Source: Verrucomicrobiota bacterium
GTDB lineage: Bacteria; Verrucomicrobiota; Verrucomicrobiia; Opitutales; UBA953
NCBI GenBank assembly: GCA_005798925.1
Contig: SYID01000233.1
Location: 1-5,400 of the forward strand
Length of the DNA stretch: 5,400 nt
Direction: 5' to 3'
Shown here: positions 1-5,400 of the stretch, piece by piece
Layout of the letters: each line of letters starts with the position of its first letter
Position numbering within the stretch: position 1 is the stretch's first letter
The notes under the pieces: model-generated
Databases searched by the model: none
What the model was told of the DNA's origin: nothing
Seen by the model: the letters and a program-made list of their open reading frames with translations, nothing else
Program-made: the position numbers and the translations under genes

Positions 1-7
1 TCATTTC

Positions 8-376
8 GGGGGTGTTCCGGATTCGATTCCCGCCAAGATATCGCGACGGCATGCAGAGGGTAGTCGGTGACCTCTTAAATCCCACTGGCAGCACTATAAC
101 TGCTAAAAACACCATCACGTTCGAGAACGACAACGTTCTCGCGCTCGCTGCCTAAGTACAGCGACGAGCCCCAGGGCGCGCCTGCAGTCCTGGATCAGCT
201 CGGTTAACGTGGGCGATCCCCTCCTTTAGCTGTTATCTCCGGGGTAAGTGAGAATACAGATAGGTCGCACGGGTGCTCATCCCCAAACGCGATCGAGATC
301 AACGATGAAGCTACGCATGTAGAAGTTACGACGTAAGGGTAGGAAGACGTGGGTTCGACTCCCACCACCTCCACCA
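8..376 (+). ncRNA. ssrA: Transfer-messenger RNA (tmRNA), complete, one-piece form
   Basis: tmRNA enters ribosomes stalled on broken mRNA, as alanyl-tRNA mimic and then as template for a degradation tag, working with SmpB. The 5' end GGGGGTG (8-14) pairs with CACCTCC (366-372), followed by A and an encoded CCA (374-376). The third pair is G10-U370, the alanyl-tRNA synthetase identity element. The conserved GGATTCGA lies at about 19-26. The T-arm is GTGGG (349-353), loop TTCGACT, CCCAC (361-365), and the conserved CTACGCATGTAG hairpin lies just upstream at about 311-322. Pseudoknot 1 is visible: AGAGG (55-59) with CCTCT (71-75), interleaved with GTCGGTG (63-69) and CACTGGC (83-89) using two G-U pairs. 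It lies 12 nt before the resume codon. A further pseudoknot is suggested by CCCC/GGGG interleaved with CTGT/ACAG near 217-260. At 369 nt it has the usual length for one-piece tmRNA. The promoter lies outside the window. Confidence 0.97.
102..155 (+). other. tmRNA tag-peptide reading frame (17 residues plus stop)
   Basis: The resume codon is read as GCT at 102 and the frame closes at TAA (153-155), giving AKNTITFENDNVLALAA. The terminal LALAA matches the C-terminal degron that ClpXP recognises on tagged proteins. The sequence before GCT (ATAACT) resembles the ATAGTC that precedes the E. coli resume codon, and the position 12 nt after pseudoknot 1 agrees. The tag is longer than the 10-residue E. 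coli tag. The stop codon lies in the loop of a helix formed by 146-150 (CGCTG) and 159-163 (CAGCG), as in helix 5 of E. coli tmRNA. The frame and stop are clear; the exact resume codon is inferred from spacing and context. Confidence 0.9.
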
Positions 377-388
377 TTTGAGAAGGAC

Positions 389-416
389 CAGCCTGCGACC
401 ACCCGGTCGCAGGCTG
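389..416 (+). terminator. Strong hairpin after ssrA, probable terminator
   Basis: A perfect 12-bp inverted repeat (389-400 with 405-416, loop ACCC) begins 12 nt after the tmRNA CCA end. Its stability and position fit termination or 3'-end protection of the tmRNA precursor. It is followed by CTTGCGTTGG rather than a run of T, so it is not a classical intrinsic terminator on either strand. A role as an RNase processing boundary is equally possible. It also separates ssrA from the sulfatase gene, which begins about 75 nt later. Confidence 0.6.
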
Positions 417-490
417 CTTGCGTTGGATGATTTCGCCATCCGGTCGCCCAGTCGCGTCGGTTTGCCCGCAAAACGACCTTTCCCCGGCTT

Positions 491-1846
491 GTGGCCAGGC
501 TCGTGGCCCACAGGCTATTGGAAATGCCTCTTACGCTCGCCCTGCTGCTTTGCCTCTTAGTCGCCCCTCTGCCTGCCCGGGACAAGCCCAACGTCATTAT
601 CATGCTGGTCGACGACTTGGGCAGCGGGGACGTGAGCTGCCTCTTCCGCGACGTTGTGAAAACGCCGAACATCGATCGTCTCGCCAAGGAAGGCGTCAAG
701 TTCACCTCGGGCTACGTCACCGCCCCGCTCTGCGGTCCATCCCGCGCCGGCTTCCTCAGCGGTCGTTACCAGCAGCGCTTCGGCTTCAACGGCAACCGCG
801 ACGGCATACCGACGGATATCCCGCTCTTGCCCAGCCTGCTAAGGTCCGCCGGCTACCGCACGGGCATCATAGGTAAATGGCATAGCGCCGGTCCGATGCC
901 CCATGAACGCGGTTGCTTCGACGAGTCGCTGGTGTCGGCCACCTCCGGACCATTCATAGACTACTTCCGGCCGAAACTGCTGCGTGACGGCAAGGTCGAG
1001 GTCTTCCAGGAATACAGCACCGACCTCTTCGCACGCGAGGCGGAGAGCTTCATCCGCCGCCATGCCGATCGGCCTTTCGCCCTGACGGTCACCTTCAATG
1101 CCCCGCACATCCTCCGTACCACGAAGGACGCAATGGCTCACCTGAAGGATCTGGAAGCAGGCCAGGCCGCCGGCAAGGTGGTCGATATTCCGAAAGTCTT
1201 CACGGCCCGGCCGGGCGAAGCGGCCCGCTATGCCGCGCAATTCCCCGGTGACACCGCCCGGGCCGACACGGTCGCCACCATCGTCGCGCTGGACGAAGCC
1301 GTCGGTCGCATCCTCGACAGCCTGAAGGCGACCGGACTGGAACAAGACACGTTGGTCTTTTTCTTCGCCGATAACGGCGGCCACCCGGAAGTCCGCAGCG
1401 AGAACAATCCCCTGCGGGACTATAAGTGGAACCTCTACGAAGGTGGCATCCGTGTCCCCTTCCTCGCCCGCTATCCGGCCAAGTGGCCCGCCGGCCGCAC
1501 CTTCGCCCACCCGGTGAGCTCGCTCGACATTCTGCCGACCTGTCTCGCCGCCGCCGCCATCCCGACGCCCGCCGGGCTCGACGGGGTCGACCTGACGCCG
1601 TTCCTCGGCGCGCCGACTCCGGCGGCCCCTCATGAGAACCTCTTCTTCGCCATCGCCAAGCAGGCTGCCGTCCGCTCCGGCCAATGGAAATACGTCCGCG
1701 ACCAGCAAGGCGGCCAGCATCTCTTCGACCTAGAAGCCGACGTCGGTGAAACGAAGGACCTCGCTTTAAGCGAACCGGCCAAGCTCAAGGAACTCGCCGG
1801 GCGCTGGGAAGCGTGGAACCAGCGGATCCGCGACGAGGCCAAATAA
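491..1846 (+). CDS. Secreted formylglycine-dependent sulfatase (S1 family, arylsulfatase-like)
   Basis: Sulfatases of this family hydrolyse sulfate esters, usually on sulfated polysaccharides, using a formylglycine made from an active-site cysteine. Numbered from the GTG at 491, the calcium-binding aspartates are D41-D42. The signature CGPSRAGFLSGR starts at C81, the residue to be oxidised, with R85 in place. The second signature GYRTGIIGKWH gives K129 and H131. H206 (NAPH), D294-N295 (ADNGG) and K312 before YEGGIRVP complete the active site. The C-terminus has the usual LFDLEADVGETKDLA block. Residues 12-29 form a hydrophobic export signal ending APLPA, so the enzyme is probably periplasmic or secreted. 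The ATG at 524 (residue 12) is an equally good or better start, giving 440 residues; neither start has a Shine-Dalgarno motif. The length is at the short end for the family. No formylglycine-generating enzyme, susC/D pair or glycosidase lies in the window, so the substrate cannot be named. Confidence 0.95.
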   Translation: MARLVAHRLLEMPLTLALLLCLLVAPLPARDKPNVIIMLVDDLGSGDVSCLFRDVVKTPNIDRLAKEGVKFTSGYVTAPLCGPSRAGFLSGRYQQRFGFNGNRDGIPTDIPLLPSLLRSAGYRTGIIGKWHSAGPMPHERGCFDESLVSATSGPFIDYFRPKLLRDGKVEVFQEYSTDLFAREAESFIRRHADRPFALTVTFNAPHILRTTKDAMAHLKDLEAGQAAGKVVDIPKVFTARPGEAARYAAQFPGDTARADTVATIVALDEAVGRILDSLKATGLEQDTLVFFFADNGGHPEVRSENNPLRDYKWNLYEGGIRVPFLARYPAKWPAGRTFAHPVSSLDILPTCLAAAAIPTPAGLDGVDLTPFLGAPTPAAPHENLFFAIAKQAAVRSGQWKYVRDQQGGQHLFDLEADVGETKDLALSEPAKLKELAGRWEAWNQRIRDEAK

Positions 1847-1866
1847 GGCGCATCAGCGACGAGGCC
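1830..1866. repeat. 11-bp direct repeat spanning the convergent gene junction
   Basis: GCGACGAGGCC occurs at 1830-1840, in the last codons of the sulfatase gene, and again at 1856-1866, in the last codons of the minus-strand lipoprotein gene. The two copies are 26 bp apart in phase and flank both stop codons. This may be chance in GC-rich DNA, or a trace of a small duplication or deletion event at the junction. Confidence 0.45.
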
Positions 1867-2764
1867 GTACGAGCACGAGCTGGCCGATGCGATCGTCCGC
1901 GATCCAGCGGATGCTACCGGGAATCCGCGGAGTGAAGAAATTGTCGACGACGCCGACGTAATGGACGCCGCCGACCTCCGCGCGGCCGACCCCGACGACC
2001 TGATGCCCCCAGCTGAGCTCAGGCTTGCGCGGCAGGAGCACCACGCAAGTGACCAGCACGGGACGTCCGGCGGAAAGCTCGGCGCCTAAGAGCGCACGGT
2101 CATAGCCCGAGAGCGCGACGTCTACGTCGACGCCCCGCTCATCCGCATCGGCCTGCAGGGCCTCGGCAAGTTCGTCCGGAAAGGCCCCCGCGAGGGACAT
2201 TTTGCCGTCCGTATAACCTTCGAGATCCGGGAGGATGCCCATGCGCATCCGAGCACGCAGGCGCAGGACCAAATCCTGCTCCCCTGCCCCGCCCCAGGCC
2301 GCGGTGCCGGGTCGGGCTGACCAGAAGGCGATGAGGCTGGCGCCCGCCGTCGGCACGCAACCCGAGGCGACGGCCGAATCGTCCGGCGCCTTGAGCGGAA
2401 ACTGCTGGATCGGCGGCACCCCCGCCAAGGCGAACGCTTGCGGCGTGATGACTTCGCGAAGCCCCTCCAAGCTGAAGTCGATGAGCTGGCCTTCATCCGT
2501 CCAGGCCAGATGTCCCGCGGCCCCGTCGTCGCCACGCAGCTCGGCCCACCAGAACGGGCGCCCTTGCCGGACCCAGCGCGTGGGCTTCGGCTGGATCCGA
2601 CGAATGGCCGCGACTTCGACCTCGCCCAGCGCCTTAGGCACGAGCCCGGCATGGCGGAGCGCGGAGAGATGCGACTCCGCCTGGACGACTTCCGGCTTAG
2701 GTTCGGCGCAACCGAGGAACCACGCGACGAGGACGAACAAGCTGGCGCGCAGGGTCGTCCTCAT
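1853..2764 (-). CDS. Putative lipoprotein with C39/papain-like cysteine peptidase core
   Basis: The 303-residue product starts with two arginines (R2, R6), a hydrophobic stretch and FLGC, so C19 is a candidate lipidated cysteine. The lipobox is imperfect (F at -3, L at -2), and A20 after it would not signal inner-membrane retention. Residues about 30-120 form a domain I do not recognise, rich in W and G (WVRQGRPFWWAEL). From 134 the pattern SGCVPTAGASLIAFW resembles the nucleophile helix of C39-like and papain-fold peptidases, with C136 as candidate nucleophile. SWGHQVVGVGR supplies H254, and HYVGVVDNF supplies D274/N275 as the third member. These spacings fit a Cys-His-Asp/Asn arrangement. 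Activity is inferred from motifs only; a non-catalytic relative is possible. The gene starts six bases after the stop of the methyltransferase gene, without its own Shine-Dalgarno motif, so it is probably co-transcribed. Its stop lies six bases from that of the convergent sulfatase gene. Confidence 0.82.
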   Translation of the reverse strand: MRTTLRASLFVLVAWFLGCAEPKPEVVQAESHLSALRHAGLVPKALGEVEVAAIRRIQPKPTRWVRQGRPFWWAELRGDDGAAGHLAWTDEGQLIDFSLEGLREVITPQAFALAGVPPIQQFPLKAPDDSAVASGCVPTAGASLIAFWSARPGTAAWGGAGEQDLVLRLRARMRMGILPDLEGYTDGKMSLAGAFPDELAEALQADADERGVDVDVALSGYDRALLGAELSAGRPVLVTCVVLLPRKPELSWGHQVVGVGRAEVGGVHYVGVVDNFFTPRIPGSIRWIADDRIGQLVLVRPRR

Positions 2765-2770
2765 GGCGGC

Positions 2771-4303
2771 TCAGCGCTTACGGTAGACCTCTAGGCGGCA
2801 ATCGTAGCCGCCGAGATCGACGGTGCGGCTGGATTCCAGACGCAGGGTCGGATCGACGGACGAGAGACGCAGCGGGTTCACGAAGACGAGGCGTCCGTTC
2901 GGACGCAGGACTTCGGACGCGATCTTGAAGAGGTCGGTGAACAGGCCATGCATGTTCGGTACGCGCACGCGACGGCCGAGCGGCGGGTTCGAGATGACCA
3001 ACGAGACCTTGCCGCGGTCCAGTTCCGGGATGCGGATGATGTCACGGAAGTCGCACGTATGGAACGCGGCCTTGGTGCCGGGCAGCTTGGCGGCCTTGAA
3101 GTTGGCTTCGGCGATGGCGATCGCGGCCGGATCGATGTCCGTACCGACCACCTGCCCCACCCCGCCGGCCAAGGCCGACTCGATGAGTTCCAGACCGGAA
3201 CCACAGAAAGGATCCCAGACGATCTCCTTTTCCTGCCGGCCGGCGACGCGCACCAAGCAGGCCGCCAGCGGCGGATGCGAAGCGGCGTTGACGGCGTCGG
3301 TGCGGTAATAGAGACGCGGGTTGGGCGAGATGCGCGGACGCAGCTCCACCAACGCGCTGCGCTCGTCGAAGTGCACGTCGACGGACCACGGGGACTCGCG
3401 GGCGTCATTGAGCACGCGCGGGTTCAGTTCGAACGCCTTCTTCGTCACCTTGGCGACGGCCTCGTCGTGGTTGCCTTCGGAGACCATGCTCAGGCGATAG
3501 CGGGCGGCGCCCTGCGTGAGCGCCGACATCAGCTTCTCGGCGAGCGGTGAAGCGATGGCCTTGGCCAGCACCTCGAGCGCTTCGGCTGAACCCGGTTGAC
3601 GGATGAACGCCAGGAAGAAGGCCGCGGTGTCGAAGCAGCGTAGCTGGTAGAGTTCGCCGAGCGTGAAGGGCGCCTTCGGCTCGACCACCACGAAGCAGCC
3701 GCGGACCTCGACCACGCGGAACTTGCCGCCGCGGCCTTCGTCTTCACGGACCTCGTCGGCCACGATGGCTTCAAGGCCCTTGCGGCAGCGCAGGTGGAGG
3801 CGCAGGCCGGGGTGCTTCGGCACGACGGCGTCGAGGCGGACGGTGCTCGGGCCTCCCTGCCGGGCCACGCTTGCGCGCACCTTCTGTTCGTCGATCAGCT
3901 TCTCGCCGGAACCAGCGACGGCCTTGAGCGTCGCGGCGCCGCCGATCTTCTCGAGGGCCGAGGCGACCTTCTTCTTCTCCCGGTCGACGTCGGTGGTCTT
4001 GAGGATATCGATGAGCTTGCGCTCGGACTCCTCGTCGCCCCCGAGCTTGGGGATGGCGGCGGTGGCGTAGCGGCGGATCTTCTCGGAGGGATCCTGCAGG
4101 AGGCCGATCATCCAGGCCTTCACGGCGGCCTTCATCTCCGGATTACGGGAGGTCGAGAAGACCACGCCCACCGCGCGGACCAGGGCGACCTGCTGGTTGC
4201 GCTCCTTCGGGCCGAGCTGGTCGAACTTCGGGACCTCGACGGTCCAGAGCTGGGCGGCCGGCAACTCGCGCAACTGTCGGTAAAGGTCGTTGTCGGCTTT
4301 CAT
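2771..4303 (-). CDS. HEAT-like domain fused to THUMP/RlmL-Trm14-type RNA methyltransferase
   Basis: This 510-residue protein probably methylates a base in rRNA or tRNA using S-adenosylmethionine. Residues about 30-145 are helical and resemble HEAT repeats (for example NPEMKAAVKAWMIGLLQ followed by DPSEKIRRYATAAIPKLG and ALEKIGGAATLKAV). Residues about 168-300 begin LRCRKGLEAIVADEV, like the THUMP-linked start of RlmL and Trm14 proteins. The UPF0020-type catalytic domain follows: YYRTDAVNAASHPPLAACLVRVAG (332-355), motif I DPFCGSGLELIESAL (364-378), the acidic loop GTDIDPAAIAIAEAN (387-401), CDFRD (417-421) and motif IV SNPPLGRR (438-445). Motif IV has leucine where N-methyltransferases of this type usually carry an aromatic residue. 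The ATG at 4303 was chosen; an in-frame TTG at 4339 would add 12 proline- and threonine-rich residues unlike the rest. It is the first gene of a two-gene minus-strand unit. The methyltransferase assignment is firm; the target nucleotide is not. Confidence 0.88.
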   Translation of the reverse strand: MKADNDLYRQLRELPAAQLWTVEVPKFDQLGPKERNQQVALVRAVGVVFSTSRNPEMKAAVKAWMIGLLQDPSEKIRRYATAAIPKLGGDEESERKLIDILKTTDVDREKKKVASALEKIGGAATLKAVAGSGEKLIDEQKVRASVARQGGPSTVRLDAVVPKHPGLRLHLRCRKGLEAIVADEVREDEGRGGKFRVVEVRGCFVVVEPKAPFTLGELYQLRCFDTAAFFLAFIRQPGSAEALEVLAKAIASPLAEKLMSALTQGAARYRLSMVSEGNHDEAVAKVTKKAFELNPRVLNDARESPWSVDVHFDERSALVELRPRISPNPRLYYRTDAVNAASHPPLAACLVRVAGRQEKEIVWDPFCGSGLELIESALAGGVGQVVGTDIDPAAIAIAEANFKAAKLPGTKAAFHTCDFRDIIRIPELDRGKVSLVISNPPLGRRVRVPNMHGLFTDLFKIASEVLRPNGRLVFVNPLRLSSVDPTLRLESSRTVDLGGYDCRLEVYRKR

Positions 4304-4512
4304 GGCTTGGGGTGTCGGGCGGGCGGGCGTCAAAGTCAAGGGAGACGCGGGCGGAAGGGCTGGGCGGCGCCGGTCGTGGCAAGCGCATCTTCATGGCTTA
4401 CTTTGGGCATTTTCCTAACAAAATTAACCAAAAGCAGACGAGCGATTGTCGGGGCCGGATGTTGGCACGAAAACCCGGCTTCAGCCCCCTTCGGCCAATC
4501 CTCAAGTTGCCT

Positions 4513-4543
4513 TTGACAGGGGGGAATTATTGCCCACTAGATT
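4513..4543 (+). promoter_or_regulatory. Candidate sigma-70-type promoter for gltB
   Basis: A perfect TTGACA at 4513-4518 is followed after 19 bases by TAGATT (4538-4543), which matches four of six positions of TATAAT. The spacer is longer than the preferred 17, and the spacer itself holds a G-run followed by AATTATT. If used, transcription would begin near 4550 and leave a leader of about 70 nt before the gltB start at 4622. Confidence 0.45.
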
Positions 4544-4574
4544 TAGCCGTCTTGCGGTCTCCGCCAAGGCATCC

Positions 4575-4589
4575 GGCGGCTCAGCCGCC
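4575..4589 (+). repeat. GC hairpin in the gltB leader
   Basis: GGCGGC (4575-4580) and GCCGCC (4584-4589) are perfect inverted repeats around a TCA loop, about 32 nt before the gltB ATG. In RNA this would be a tight six-pair stem in the untranslated leader. It is a near-palindrome and could instead be a dispersed intergenic repeat unit; there is no T-run, so it is not a terminator. Confidence 0.5.
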
Positions 4590-4621
4590 AGCCCTTCCGA
4601 CCACTTTTGCCCACACCAGAA

Positions 4622-5400
4622 ATGAAGAATCCCGGACTTCCCGAAAAACAGGGTCTTTACGACCCCCAGTTCGAGCATGACGCCTGCGGCGTCGGCTTCG
4701 TTTGCCAGATGAAGGGCAAGCGTTCGCACGACATCATCCAGCAGGCCCTCACCATCCTGGTGAACCTCGATCATCGCGGCGCCTGCGGCTGCGAGACCAA
4801 CACCGGCGACGGCGCGGGCATCCTTCTCCAGCTCCCCCACGGGTTCTTCGCCAAACACGGCCCGGCCAACCTCCCGAAACCCGGCCACTACGGCGTGGGC
4901 ATGCTCTTCGTCTCCCCCGACGCGAAGATCCGCGCCGCCACCGAGGCGACCTTCGCGGAGATCGCCAAGTCCCTCGGCCTCGCCCTCCTCGGCTGGCGCA
5001 CCGTCCCCGTCGACAACTCCTCGCTCGGCAAGACCGCCGTCGGCAGCGAACCCGTCGTCCGCCAGGCCTTCCTCGGCCGCCCGGCCGACTGCGCGACCGA
5101 CCAGGACTTCGAGCGCAAGCTCTTCATCCTGAGCAAGCAGGCGCACCACCAGATCCGCGGCGCCGGCAAGGACGAGTTCTACTACGCCAGCTCCCTGTCG
5201 TGCCGCACGAGCATCTACAAGGGCATGCTCATGCCCGAGCAGGTCGGAAAATACTACCCCGACCTCGCGGACAAGTCGATGGACACCGCCCTCGCGCTCG
5301 TCCACTCGCGCTTCTCGACCAACACCTTCCCGAGCTGGGAGCGCGCCCACCCGTATCACTACATCGCGCACAACGGCGAGATCAACACCCTCAACGGCAA
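4622..5400 (+). CDS. gltB: Glutamate synthase large subunit, 5' part (runs off window)
   Basis: The enzyme moves the amide of glutamine to 2-oxoglutarate, giving two glutamates, with reducing power from NADPH or ferredoxin; it is the GOGAT half of cytoplasmic ammonia assimilation. Only the first 259 codons of about 1500 are present, covering part of the class II glutamine amidotransferase domain. DACGVGF places C22 as the nucleophile, which becomes the mature N-terminus after removal of a 21-residue propeptide. Further family blocks are HRGACGCETNTGDGAGI soon after, HSRFSTNTFPSW (228-239) and AHNGEINT (249-256), which bind and position glutamine. The frame is open to the last base. The ATG at 4622 gives a propeptide of ordinary length; there is no Shine-Dalgarno motif. 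No gltD is visible, so whether the partner is a small subunit or ferredoxin is unknown. Confidence 0.97.
   Translation, partial: MKNPGLPEKQGLYDPQFEHDACGVGFVCQMKGKRSHDIIQQALTILVNLDHRGACGCETNTGDGAGILLQLPHGFFAKHGPANLPKPGHYGVGMLFVSPDAKIRAATEATFAEIAKSLGLALLGWRTVPVDNSSLGKTAVGSEPVVRQAFLGRPADCATDQDFERKLFILSKQAHHQIRGAGKDEFYYASSLSCRTSIYKGMLMPEQVGKYYPDLADKSMDTALALVHSRFSTNTFPSWERAHPYHYIAHNGEINTLNG

Larger units (their letters stand above)
4304..4621. other. Divergent intergenic region between the methyltransferase gene and gltB
   Basis: These 318 bases hold the start regions of two divergent genes. A clearly AT-rich patch at about 4397-4433 stands out from its GC-rich surroundings and is the best place for the minus-strand promoter, though I see no convincing -35/-10 pair there. 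The right half holds a candidate plus-strand promoter (4513-4543) and a GC hairpin (4575-4589). An inverted pair GGCCG (4454-4458) and CGGCC (4492-4496) with a long loop is too weak to call. No RNA gene or credible small ORF was recognised. Confidence 0.7.

Noticed and set aside
350..376. tmRNA 3' end as an attachment site for an integrated island
   Set aside because: ssrA is a common integration site, but there is no integrase and no second copy of the 3' end in the window.
326..511. Minus-strand ORF containing WWRWWESNPRLP
   Set aside because: It is the antisense of the tmRNA 3' end (T-arm and acceptor). This peptide pattern is a known artefact of ORFs called over tRNA-like 3' ends.
539..556. 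Possible lipobox (LLLC) in the sulfatase signal peptide
   Set aside because: Leucine directly before the cysteine is not accepted by signal peptidase II, and the hydrophobic core continues past it; an ordinary signal peptide is more likely.
277..705. Minus-strand ORF of 142 residues with GGGGGSRTHVF
   Set aside because: It overlaps both the tmRNA and the sulfatase gene in antisense; same artefact in another frame.
839..1720. Long minus-strand ORF (293 residues) opposite the sulfatase gene
   Set aside because: It is a GC-rich shadow; its composition (many G, E, R and V) shows no recognisable domain, while the plus-strand frame carries every sulfatase motif.
4463..4479. TGGCACG resembling the -24 box of a sigma-54 promoter upstream of gltB
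   Set aside because: The required GC ten bases after the GG is absent (CG is found there), so the -12 element fails.
3794..4516. Plus-strand ORF of 240 residues opposite the methyltransferase gene
   Set aside because: Shadow frame with L/G/D-rich composition and no motif; the minus frame has an intact methyltransferase.
4502..5371. Minus-strand ORF of 289 residues opposite gltB
   Set aside because: Low-complexity A/G/E/V-rich shadow; the opposite strand encodes clear glutamate synthase.

Overview
This window reads as GC-rich chromosomal DNA from a bacterium, most plausibly of the Planctomycetes-Verrucomicrobia-Chlamydiae group and perhaps an Opitutae-like verrucomicrobium. The reasons are a secreted formylglycine sulfatase, start codons without Shine-Dalgarno motifs, a HEAT-repeat protein and a long tmRNA tag. 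This placement is inference from gene style; there is no 16S gene or other decisive marker here.

Left part (8-416): a complete one-piece tmRNA gene (ssrA) on the plus strand, with an acceptor stem containing the G-U pair that directs alanylation, a T-arm, an H-type pseudoknot and a 17-residue tag frame ending LALAA. It is followed by a strong 12-bp hairpin that probably ends transcription. Middle left (491-1846): a plus-strand sulfatase with an export signal and the full set of family catalytic motifs.

Middle (1853-4303): two minus-strand genes six bases apart, almost certainly one operon. The first to be transcribed encodes an N-terminal HEAT-like region joined to a THUMP-like and Rossmann RNA methyltransferase of the RlmL/Trm14 type. 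The second encodes a putative lipoprotein with a C39/papain-like cysteine peptidase core. The lipoprotein gene ends six bases from the end of the sulfatase gene (convergent).

Right part (4304-5400): a 318-base divergent intergenic region with an AT-rich patch, a candidate sigma-70-type promoter and a short GC hairpin, then the 5' portion of gltB (glutamate synthase large subunit), which runs off the window end. The genes do not form one pathway: trans-translation, sulfate-ester hydrolysis, RNA modification and ammonia assimilation sit side by side. I do not see a convincing new defence or mobile system. The least ordinary items are the HEAT-methyltransferase fusion with its lipoprotein partner and the hairpin inside the tmRNA tag frame.
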